From NCBI GenBank assembly GCA_023678885.1, contig CM042975.1, forward strand, positions 33,884,729 to 33,948,728: a stretch of DNA of 64,000 bases. Reading direction: 5' to 3'. Made by a program: the position numbers and the translations under genes. Of this stretch, positions 44,263 to 56,316 are shown in pieces; the first letter of the stretch is position 1, and each line of letters opens with the position of its first letter. The stretch comes from Pogostemon cablin. Taxonomy: Eukaryota > Streptophyta > Magnoliopsida > Lamiales > Lamiaceae. The notes beneath the pieces are model-generated. The model saw only the letters and a program-made list of their open reading frames with translations, was not told the DNA's origin and searched no databases.

Positions 44263-46258
44263 TATATATATATATATATATATAGAATATAAATACTAAC
44301 ACTTGGAATATTTCATTTACAAGTTGACGGTGCTCTCTCTTGTTCCGACACTCCCACGCGAATCGTTCATCTCCTGCCTCTGACTACCGATTCCCGTTTT
44401 TGGTAAAATACAGCAGGTAGCAAGAATGACCCTTCCTTCCTTCTTCGGTCGAGCAACGGCATAGTCGGAGGAGGTTGTTCGCTGGTTGAACTACAAAATT
44501 GATGCACAGTCTAATGAAATTGCCTTAAGAGCGGAACCCTTCACATTGGATCAGCAGCATCTTCGATTCTCAAAAAACCTCTTCAATTCCCGCAGCACCG
44601 CAGCAACGAGCTTCAACATCATCTCAAGTAATAGAATTTCAGTTTCGTTTTACTGTTACCCATGTCGCAATTGAATTAGTCTATTGCCTAACCCTAATTC
44701 CTTGTTGTGAACTCTTGAAATATAACTTTACTTAACATTTGTCAAAAGAGAATAGGCATCAGTATGATATATTTGTGTACTAGTCTCGTCCATTCTATAG
44801 GAATTATATTTTTACATCAAAGAGTGTATTTGTATAGATCTGTGTTATTTGTGTTAGTCATTGAGTAGTGGGTACATCCTTCTTGATGCAGGCCTCATGT
44901 GTAGATTGCTACCACAATTATTTTTTGTCACGGTGTCACCATTTCTTCCTTCGACAATCTCATGCAAGAAATGATAGGAGGGCAAGTTTATTTAATTCCC
45001 CAACAATTATTTTCTGAAGTAGATATCATGTAATGTTAAATGACTATTACATAGCAGCATGCTTTGAAGAATATCATCTTGTTGTTTGAATCTTCAGAGT
45101 TGAAGTCTGACATTCTAAAATTATGTTCTTTTTCTATGTTTTGGGTAATAATGTTCAGTCAAATCGTTTTAGTAAACATAGTAGTTTATAGTGGACTGTT
45201 TATTGCATATTGTCCTCCGTATAAGTTTGTTGTTGTCTCTCTGCAGATCATATTATTTTAAAATATTTAACTGTAATTACAGAAAATTATTCACAATAGT
45301 GTCTTTTAATCAGGAATTGTTTGTGCATTCCATTATCTTGCAGACCATGACACTGGTTATGATGTGCCAATGATTGTGCTCTTATAATCAGACATTTATC
45401 ACTAGAATAATTAACCAAAATTTTATTTTAATAAATTCTTTAGTCTCAATTGATGTTTATAAGAATTGAGTTGAAGTCAAGTCTTTCTACTTAAATAGTT
45501 ACATGGAATCGACACCATAGATTCATAGGGGTGCTTTGTTGTCCAAAATAACATTACTCATGTTTGAAAGATATATGCGATCATATTGTGTCTTTCTTCA
45601 TGATTTGACTTGCATGTGATTGTTCTCTCTGTTTTTTGGGTGGTCATCAGAAGGATTGTAGTAGAATTGTGTCCAGTGATTTAGTATTTCTATTTGTTCA
45701 TCATTTTTGCAAGGGCATTTGTGCTAATAGTTTTTTTGTTTACTTTATAATATTACAGTAGCATTTTTTTAAGTGGAACTAAGGAATAAACTGGATTAAT
45801 AAATGAAGAAAATCTACCACAGCCGATGGGGAAAATGACTCTTGAGTAATTGGTAAAAACAGGGGTTATGCTGATAATACGTTTATTATTTGTTTTTTTA
45901 AACTCAACTATTTTTTGCTGATTTTTTGTTGCCAAGGTAAAGATGTGGATTCTGATGTAGTCGAATATATTCTTTGCAAAGTATGTATGTATATATGTGT
46001 CTATCTGGTAAGGTTGTAGAACCTTCTTGCCCTCTAAAGGATGTCATTCTCGTCTCGTATGATATTATTCATAAAAATTATCCTGCAGCCTTGCAAAGAA
46101 ACAAGAAAGAGGTTTTGTACTTTATTTTTTTATCCTGTTGAGTTGATTTTACTTGACCTTAATTTTCCTGGATGTAGTAATATGTATTTTTCTAATAGTT
46201 ATTGTGTTAATTAATTTGGTCATCCTGTGCTATGATGATCTGCAATAATCTCAAGCAG
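44263..46258 (+). other. AT-rich region, possible leader and intron of a decayed gene
   Basis: A (TA)n run at 44263-44284 is followed by a less AT-rich stretch (about 44320-44640) that reads like a transcribed leader. It ends at CATCTCAAG|TAATAG, a possible weak donor site. From there to 46258 the DNA is T-rich and resembles plant intron sequence, ending in CTCAAGCAG directly before a recognised exon. No other gene is supported. The link between the leader-like stretch and the exon is inference. Confidence 0.4.
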
Positions 46259-46660
46259 TTTTGGTTCACCCAACCTCCATCTAAGGTTATCCATTTGAGG
46301 AATCTACCATGGGAATGAAGAGCTGATTAAACTGGGAACCCATTTAGGATAGTTTTTAACACTAAATGTAATTTGTGGCCAATTGGATGCACATTTTTAT
46401 TGAATTTGTAAGTATAAAATGTTTCTTGATTTTATATTGTTGATTAGATATTTTTTTGAATTTCAAATTAAACTTATTTTCCTTAATTTTTTTTTGAGTA
46501 TCAGGTAGAACTAAATTAGGTTTTTGCCAAAGCATCACTATCTTAACTGGCTCAAGTACAAGGGAGAACCATCTACCAATAGAATTCCAACAGGCAAGAG
46601 ATGGCGAACAATAAAACTACTGCAAATATTGCTGGAAAGGTACTCTTCGTAACAACTAAG
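46259..46660 (+). pseudogene. PTB-homologue-3-like RNA-binding protein gene fragment, two decayed exons
   Basis: Exon one (46259-46407) reads PSKVIHLRNLPWE, a stop, then after small indels ELIKLG and NTKCN, matching the first RRM of plant polypyrimidine-tract-binding protein homologue 3 as I know the family. It ends at TTGAATTT|GTAAGT, a good donor. Exon two (46505-46660) follows a TATCAG acceptor and reads AQVQGRTIY, NSNRQEMANNKTTAN and GKVLFVTT, which match the next part of the same RRM region, with two stops. It ends at AACTAAG|GTAATA. The preserved intron shows a genomic copy and not a retrocopy. Later exons are absent by 47600. Confidence 0.8.
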
Positions 46661-47600
46661 GTAATATTTAACTTCGTAAGCAATTGGGCAAGTTATAATG
46701 TGTACAAGTAATCAAAGTACAAGTTATCAAGTTTTTTTAATGCTTAATTTATAGAAATACAAGGAATAGGGTACAAATTTAACTAACATAGAGATGTATG
46801 TTGTTGGGATAATAAGAAACTAATTGTTATATGTTTGCTGTTAGTCAAAAATATTTATAAGATCTTTGAGCTAAGAATTCTATGACTAAAACAATTTCTG
46901 GTATGCTAGAACAACCCTATTGAAGAATTCTGTTGTGGTCTTCCATTCCAAGAAATTAAATATGATGTAAATTCATGATTAGAAATTTGTGGGGTTTACT
47001 TAATTAATAAGATACCAAAAGTGCATGATTGAGAAAGTAACCCCTTTGTCTGTTATATATGGATTCCTTGCTAGAATTTAATTGTTTGTTCTGTTGTGCT
47101 TGGGTACTCTATTGCTCTTGTGCTGGTTGCTTGTTGTTTTCTTGTGCGTGCTTTACTAGAAGTTGGGTAGATTGGATATTTTTTTGGTTTTGTAAAGTTT
47201 AGTTCTTTTCAGCTTTGGATTTCATTTTGTGCTTTACGCTTTTGTACTAGAACATTCATTTCTTATGCTGGAATTTTGAAGTTTTATGTTTTGCTATGGA
47301 CTAGCTGGAAGGTTGGACTTATTGAGCCAGTTTCAGACTCCTACCTTTTTTTTATAGTGTTCACAACTTTACTGTGTTTGGAGGGCAAGTAATGATGCAT
47401 CCTTGTGTCGACTAACGATGTTGTGGTTGACAGCTGACTCTGAAATTACACAACAGACTGCGTAGATTCTCATATACAACTTGTTGCTGGTTTCCACTAT
47501 TGTTTGATATACTACGGAGTGTAGGTTTTTAAATTTCTCATTCAACTAATTTTAGTTGCTTGTTTCTAGACTAGACATTGCATGGTTCTCATTAGGGGGG
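46661..47600. other. AT-rich DNA without recognised gene
   Basis: T-rich, intron-like or intergenic sequence. No further PTB-like exons, RNA genes or repeats were recognised. Confidence 0.6.
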
Positions 47601-48672
47601 TGACTTTTATAAATCTTGTATTTTTATACTTTGATGTATACTTTGTATAATTAAACTCCAAAATGTATTTGAAATTAGTGAATAAATGTAATTTAATATT
47701 GAAAATAAATGAATTGGTATTATATATATATATATATAAATAAATAATGAGAACTCATTCATCACCAAAATATTAGTCTGATTAGCATATGAATGTGATA
47801 AAATATTTCGTCATCATATGATTAATCTATGATATGACACTATAATTTTTCATTATATATTATTATCAGTAACAAAAAATTATCGTTATTATAATTTTTT
47901 GAATGACAAGATTTTATATCGTCACTAATAATATATATATTTACAAGAAAGATAAGTTGTCACTATTTTTATACATTTTAACGACAATAAATATTTTGTC
48001 CTAATATCTTACTACTCTTTAGTGATAAATTATGTCGTCATTATATAAGGCTTTCATTTTGTTATTGTTTTTTAAACTTTTCACGACGAAATATGTTAAA
48101 GATGATAATAAAGTTGTTGTCACTATTTTCACATATTCTAATGACAATAAATATTTTGTCTTAATGTCTTTCTCTTTAGTGATAAATTATGTCGTCATTA
48201 TATAAAGCTTTCACTTTGTCATTTTGTTTAAACTTTTCACGACGAAATATGTTAGAGATGACAATAAAGATGGTTTAAATGTGACGGTAAAAGTGTCATA
48301 TATAATATATGAGATTGATACTATAGAGAAAATCGTCGAAATAATTCGACTTTTTAGTTACAATAAAACGTAATCGTCATGTTAAATACAACTTTTAGTA
48401 ATGAAATAATACATTTCATGAGGAAAATGAGATGAAAATTGTGACAGTTTATTCATCACTTTAGATTAAAACATAGGTGACATAATGTATTTTTGTCATA
48501 AAAGAATAACATTCCGTGATGAATTTAAATATCGTCGCATATACTTAATACGACACACATACTGTGACGATCTTTGTGACGCTCAAATTTCGTTATTAAA
48601 AATTTGATATGACAAAAAAATCAATTTTAATGACAAATTTAATCGTCGCCATTTGGCAAATTTTTTGTAGTG
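47600..48672. mobile_element. CACTA (En/Spm-like) transposon end, partial
   Basis: The right end reads CACTACAAAAAATTTGCC on the minus strand, ending at 48672. This is the usual CACTA terminal repeat form. The inner kilobase is rich in subterminal words in both orientations (GTCGTCATTA, TCACGACGAAAT, GTGACGAT, TCGTCACTAA), the usual transposase-binding style of this superfamily. No transposase and no second terminal repeat were found, so the left limit is approximate and the element is either deleted or only a terminal fragment. Confidence 0.75.
47945..48260. repeat. Two tandem 157-bp subterminal repeats in the CACTA end
   Basis: The phrase TAGTGATAAATTATGTCGTC followed by ATTATATAAGG occurs near 48021 and 48178, and AAACTTTTCACGACGAAATA near 48074 and 48230, an offset of 156-157 bases. 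Confidence 0.8.
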
Positions 48673-51600
48673 GTGGCTATAAGGGTACATCGTACCCTTA
48701 GTCGGTGGGGCAATCGGTGAATTGATCGGTAGGGCGATCAGTGGGTCACCGATCAACCCGTTGGGATCCCGCGTTGGGGCCTTACGTCGGGTTAATAGAC
48801 CCAGAGGGATAGAAGTTGATTCGGGAAGGTGGCTCTAAGGGTGCATCGTACCCTTAGTCGGTGGGGCAATCGGTAAATTGATCGGTAGGGCGATCGGTGG
48901 GTCACTGATCAACCCGTTGAGATCCCCCAAGTATAAGATCCCGTGTTGGGGCCTTACACCGGGTTAATAGACCCAGAGGGATGGGATTTTTTGTCTCGAT
49001 AGGGTGGCTCTTGGGGTGCAACGTACCGTTAGTCGGTGGGGCGATAAGTGAATTATTCGGTAGGGCGATCGGTGGGTCACCCATCAACCCGTTAGGATCC
49101 CAGGGGTGGGATCTCGCATTGGGGCCTTACACCGAGTTAATAAACCTAGAGGGATAGGAGTTTTTGTCTCGGTAGGGTGGCTCTAGGGGTGCAACGTACC
49201 CTTAGTGGGTGGGGCGATCGGTGAATTGATCGGTAGGGCGATCGGTGGGTCACTGATCAATCCATTAGGATCCCCGAGGGTGGGATCCCATGTTAGGGCT
49301 TTAAGCCAGGTTAATAGACCGGGAGGGATGGGAGTTGATTCGGGAAGGTGGCTCTAAGGGTGCATCGTACCCTAAGTCGGTAGAGCAATCGGTGAATTGA
49401 TCGGTAGGGTGATCGGTGGGTCACTGATCAACCCATTGGGATCCCCCCGTGGTGAAATCCTGCATTAGGGCCTTACACCAGGTTAATAGACTCAGAGGGA
49501 TTAGAGTTTTTGTCTCGGTAGGATGGCTCTAGGGGTGCATCGTACCCTTAGTCGGTTTGGCAATCAGTGAATTGATCGGTAGGGCGATTGGCGAATTGAT
49601 CAGTAGGACGATCGGCGGATCACCGATCAACCCATTGGGATCCCCTGGGGATGGGATCCGGTGTTAGGGCCTTATGCCGGGTTAATTGACTCGTAGGAAT
49701 GTGAGTTTTTGTCTCGGTATAGTGGCTATAGAGGTGCATCATACCATTAGTCGATGGGGAGATCAGTGAATTGATCGGTAGGGCGATCGTTGGGTCATCG
49801 ATCAACTCTTTGGGATCACCAGGGGGTGGAATCCCATGTTGGGGCCTTACGCCGGGTTAACAGACCCAGAGGGATAGGTGTTTTGTCTATGTAGGGTGGC
49901 TCTAGGGGGTGCATCGTACCCTTAATCGGTGGGGCGATCGATGAATTGATCGGTAGGGCGATCCAACCCGTTGGGATCCCCCAAGGGTGGGATCCCATAT
50001 TGGGGCTTTACGCCAGGTTAATAGATCTGGATGGGTGGGATTTTATTCAGAAAGTTGGCTCTAACGGTGCATCGTACCTTTAGTTGGTGGTGCAATTGGT
50101 GAATTGATCGGTAGGCGATCGATGGGTCACCGATCAACCCGTTGGGATCCTCTAGGGGTGGGATCCCATGTTAGGGCCTTACGCTGGGTTAATAGACCCA
50201 GAAGGATGGGAGTTGATTCTGGAAGGAGTTTCTAATAGTGCATCGTACCCTTAGTCGGTGGGGCGATCGGTGAATTGATCGGTAGGGTGATCGGTGGGTC
50301 ACCGATCTACCCGTTGGGATCCCCAGCAATGAGATCCAGCGTTGGGGCCTTACGCCGGGTTAATAGACCCAGAGGGATGGGAGTTGATTAGGGAAGGTGG
50401 CTCTAAGGCTGAATCATACCCTTAGTCGGTGGGGCAATCGATGAATTGATCGGTAGGGAGATCAGTGGATCACTGATCAACCTGTTGGGATCCCCCGGAG
50501 GTGGGATCCCACATTGGGGCCTTACGCCGGGTTAATAGACCCGGAGGAGTCGGAGTTTTTGTCTCAGTAGGGTGGCTCTATGGGTGCATTGTACCCTTAG
50601 TCGGTGGAAAGATCGGTTAATTGATCGGTAGGGCAATCGGTGGGTCACCGATCAACCCATTGGGATCCCACAGGTGGGTTCCCATGTTGGGGCCTTACGC
50701 TGGGTTAATAAACCTAGAGGGATGGGAGTTTTTATCTCGTTATGGTAGCTCTAGGGGTGCATCATACCCTTAGTCGGTGGGGTGATCGATGAATTGATCG
50801 GTAGGGCAATTGGTGGGTCACCGATCAACCCGTTTAGATCCCCCGGGGGTGGGATCCATGTTGGAGCTTTATGCTGGGTTAATAGACCAGGAGGGATGAG
50901 AGTTGATTCAGGAAGGTGGCTCTAAGGGTGCATCGTACCCGTAGTCGGTGGGGCGATCGGTAGGGCGATCGGTGGGTCACCAATCAACCTGTTGGGATCC
51001 CTCGGGAGTGGGATCCCATGTTGGGGCCCTATGCTGGGTTCATAGACCTGGAGGGATAGGAGTTTTTGTCTAGATACGGTGGCTCTAGGGGAGTATCATA
51101 CCCTTAGTCGGTAGGGCTATCGGTGAATTGAACGGTAGGGCTATCGGTGGGTCACCGATCAATCAATTGGTATCCCCCAGGGATGGGATCCCATGTTGGG
51201 GCCTTAAGCCGGGTTAATAGACCCGGATTGATTGGATTTTATTTGGGAAGATGGCTCTAAGGGTGCATCGTATCCTTATGCGGTGGGTCAATCGGTGACT
51301 TGATCAATAGGGCGATCGGTGGGTCACCGATCAACCCGTTGGAATCCCCTAAGGGTGGGGTCCTGTATTGAGCCTTATGCCGGGTTAATAGACCCAGAGG
51401 GATAGAAGTAGATTTGGGAAGGTGGCTCTAAGGGTGCATCATACCCTTAGTCGGTGGGGCAATCGGTGAATTGATCGGTAGGGCGATCGGTGGGTCACCG
51501 ATCAACCTGTTGGAATCCCCCGGGTGTGGGATCCCGCGTTGGGGTCTTACACTGGGTTAATAGACCAGGAGGGATGGGAGTTTTGGTCTCAATAGGGTGG

Positions 51601-52131
51601 CTCTTGGGGTGCATCGTACCCTTAGTCGGTGGGGCGATCAGTGAATTGTTCGGTAGGGCGATCGGTGGGTCACCTATCAACCCGTTGGGATCCCCCGGGA
51701 TGGGATCCTGTGTTGGGTCCTTACGTCGGGTTAATAAACCCAGAGAGATGGGTGTTTTTATCTTGGTAGGGTAGCTCAAGTGGTGCGTCATACCCTTAGT
51801 GGGTGGGGTGATTGGTGAATTGATCGGTAGGGCGATCGGTGGGTCACCGATCAACCCATTAGGATCCTCCGGGGGTGGGATCCTGTGTTGGGGCTTTATG
51901 CTAGGTTAACAGACCCAGAGGGATGGGAGTTGATTCTGGAAGATGGCTCTAAGGGTGCATCGTACCCTTAGACGGTGGGGCAATCGGTGAATTGATCGGT
52001 AGGGTGATCGGTGGGTCACCGATCAACCCATTAGGATTCCCCGGTGGTGGAATCCCACGTCGAAGCCTTACGCCAGGTTAATAGACTCGAAGGAATTAGA
52101 GTTTTTGTCTCGGTAGGATGGCTCTAGGGGC
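48673..52131. repeat. Satellite array, about 173-bp monomer, about 20 copies
   Basis: Monomers share a phrase GGTGGCTCTAAGGGTGCATC at about 48672, 48828, 49003, 49176, 49347, 49521, 49721, 49895 and so on. Spacing is mostly 171-175, with one of 156 and one of 200; the long one carries an internal duplication of a GAATTGATCGGTAGGGCGAT piece. Each monomer holds the dyad GATCGGTGGGTCACCGATC. Two monomer types alternate irregularly: one with GAGTTGATTCGGGAAGG and CTCTAAGGG, the other with GAGTTTTTGTCTCGGTAGGG and CTCTAGGGG. Open frames such as 51490-51774 and 51495-51854 are accidental. Confidence 0.95.
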
Positions 52132-54093
52132 ATGATCATAATCAGCATCATCATCACATCATCATCATCAGCATCATCATGATAATGATCATCGTCATGA
52201 TCGTCATCATGATCATCATCAGCATCATCATGATAATGATCATCATCATCAAGGTCATCATCATCATGATCGTCGTCATCATCATCACGATCATTATGAT
52301 CATGATCATCATGATCATCATCGTCATCATTATCATGATCATCACCATCACGATCATGATCATCTAATGGACATAATCATCATCATCATGATCATCATTA
52401 TCATCGTGATCATGATCATCATCATCATCATCGTGATCATTATCATGATCATGATCATGATCATTATCATGATCATCATCTACATCATAACCATCATGAT
52501 CATGATCATGATAATGATAATGATGATTATCATGACGATGATGATGATGACCATGATGATGATGATGATGATGATGACCATGATGATCATGATGATAATC
52601 ATGATGTTGATGATGATGATGATGATCATCATGATCATCATGATCATGATGAAGAAGAAGATGATGATGATGATGATCGTGATGATGATTATGATGATGA
52701 TCATGATGATGATGATTTTGATCATGATGAAGATGATTATGATGATGATCACAATGATGATGACCATGATGACGATGACCATGATGATGATGACCATAAT
52801 GATGATGATCATGATCACGATGATGATGATAATGACGATGATGATGATCATTATTATGATCACGATCATGATGATGATGACGATCACGATGTTGATGGTG
52901 ATGATCATGATGTTCATGATGATGATGATGATGATGGTCAGGATGATGGTGATGATGATCATGATGATAATGATGATGATCATGATGATCATGATGGTCA
53001 TGATATGATGATGATCATGATGATGACCATGATGATGATGATCAATGATCATGATGATGATCGTGATGATGATCGTGATCATCATGATGATGATGATGAT
53101 CATCATCATGATGAAGAAGATGATGATGATCATGATGATAATAATGATGATGAGGATGATGATGATTATAATGAAGTTGATCATTATGATGATCACGATG
53201 ATGATTATGTTCATGATGATGATCATGATCGTGATGATGATGATCATGATCATAATGATCATGACGATGATGATGATGACGATCATGATGATGATGATCA
53301 TGATGATGATGACCATGATGATGATGATCATGATCCTGATCATGATGATCATGATCATGATCGTAAGAAGATAATGATCATGATCATGATGACGATCGTG
53401 ATTATGACGATGATGATGATCATCATCATGATTATATCTTGATGATAATCATGATGATGATGAAGATGATGCGATGATGATGATCATGATCATAATTATA
53501 ATGATGATGATCCTGATCATGATCATGATCATGATGATGATGGTGATGATCATGATGATGATGATCATTATGATGATAATGATGATCATGATCATGATGA
53601 TGATCATGATTCTGATGATGATGATCATCATCATCATATGATGATGATAATCATGATGATGATGATCATGATGATTGTGGTCATCATCATCATGATGATG
53701 ATCATGATAATGATCATGACGATCATGATGATCATGATGATGAAGATGATCATGATCATGACGATCACGATGATTATGATGATGATCATCACGATCACAA
53801 TGATCATGATGATAGTAATGATCGTGATGATGGTGATGATGATGATGATGACCATGATGATGACGACGATCATGATGATGATGATCATGATAGTGATGAT
53901 GATGACCATGATGATGATGATGATGAACATGATCATGATCATGATAATGATAATGACGATGATAATGAAGATGATCATGATGATGATGATGATGATGATC
54001 ACGATCATGATGATGATCATGACGATGATGATCATGATAACGATGATGAACATGATCATGATCACGATAATGATGATGATCATGAAGATGATC

Positions 54094-54125
<32 letters not shown>

Positions 54126-55058
54126 CATGATGAAGACAATGATGATGATCGTGATCATGATGATCATAATCATGATGGTCATGATGAAGATGATGATCAT
54201 GATCATGATGATGATTATGATCATGATGATCATGATGATGATCATGATGCTGATCATGATGATGATGAATATGATGATGATGATGATGATGATCATGAAA
54301 ATGATCATGATGATGATGATCATGACGATGATGATGATGATGACCATGATGATGATGATCATGATGATGATGACCATGATGATGATGATCATGATCATGA
54401 TCATGATGATCATGATGATGATTATAATGATCATGATGATGATCGTGATCATCATGATCATGATGATGATGATCATCATGATGAAGAAGATGATGATGAT
54501 CATGATGATGATAATGATGATGAGGATGATGATGATTATAATGATGTTGATCATTATGATGATCACGACGATGATGATGATGACGATGATGATGATGACG
54601 ATCATGATGATGATAATGATGATGACCATGATGATGATGATCATGATCCCGATCATGATCATGATCATGATGAAGATAATGATCATGATCATGATGATGA
54701 TCGTGATTATGATGATGATGATCATCATCATCATAATCATGAACACGATGATAATCATGATGATGATGAAGATGATGCGATGATGATGATCATGATCATG
54801 ATCATGATGAAGACAATGATGATGATCGTGATCATAATGATCATAATCATGATGGTCATGATGAAGATGATGATCATGATCATGATGATGATTATGATCA
54901 TGATGATCATGATGATGATCATGATGCTGATCATGATGATGATGAATATGATGATGATGATGATGATGATCATGAAAATGATCATGATGATGATGATCAT
55001 GATAACGATGATGAACATGATCATGATCACGATAATGATGATGATCATGAAGATGATC

Positions 55059-55090
<32 letters not shown>

Positions 55091-56283
55091 CATGATGAAG
55101 ACAATGATGATGATCGTGATCATGATGATCATAATCATGATGGTCATGATGAAGATGATGATCATGATCATGATGATGATTATGATCATGATGATCATGA
55201 TGCTGATCATGATGATGATGAATATGATGATGATGATGATGATGATCATGAAAATGATCATGATGATGATGATCATGACGATGATGATGATGATGACCAT
55301 GATGATGATGTTGATGATAATCATGGTCATGATATGATGATGATCATGATGATGATGACCATGATGATGATGATCATGATCATGATCATGATGATCATGA
55401 TGATGATTATAATGATCATGATGATGATCGTGATCATCATGATCATGATGATGATGATCATCATGATGAAGAAGATGATGATGATCATGATGATGATAAT
55501 GATGATGAGGATGATGATGATTATAATGATGTTGATCATTATGATGATCACGACGATGATGATGATGACGATGATGATGATGACGATCATGATGATGATA
55601 ATGATGATGACCATGATGATGATGATCATGATCCCGATCATGATCATGATCATGATGAAGATAATGATCATGATCATGATGATGATCGTGATTATGATGA
55701 TGATGATCATCATCATCATAATCATGATCATGATGATAATCATGATGATGATGAAGATGATGCGATGATGATGATCATGATCATGATCATGATGATGATG
55801 GTGATGATCATGATGATGATGATCATTATGATGATAATGATGATCATGATTATGATGATGATCATGATTCTGATGATGATGATCATCATGATCATATGAT
55901 GATGATAATCATGATGATCATGATCATGATGATCATGATCATGATGATCATGATGATTGTGATCATCATCATCATGATGATGATCATGATAATGATCATG
56001 ATGATCATGACAATAATGATCATCATGATCACGATGACCACGGTGATGATGATTATGATGATGATCACGATCACAATGATCATGATGATCGTCATGATAA
56101 TGACAACGATGATCATGATCACAATAATGATGATGATCATGAAGAAAACAATGATGATGATGATGATCATGATCATGATCATGGTGGACATGATGGATGA
56201 TCATGATCATGATGATGATTATGATCATGATGATCATGATGCTGATCATGATCATGATGGTCATGATGATGATGATGATAATG

Positions 56284-56316
<33 letters not shown>

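Noticed and set aside
44260..44286. (TA)n runs here and near 47722-47738 as functional sites
   Set aside because: Short AT microsatellites are common in plant intergenic DNA and nothing around them suggests a role.
51490..51854. Open frames of about 94 and 119 codons in the 173-bp satellite
   Set aside because: They overlap on opposite strands and span several monomers; neighbouring monomers break the frame. They are accidental.
48673..52131. CRISPR-like array
   Set aside because: Monomers are head-to-tail with no unique spacers, in a clearly plant sequence.
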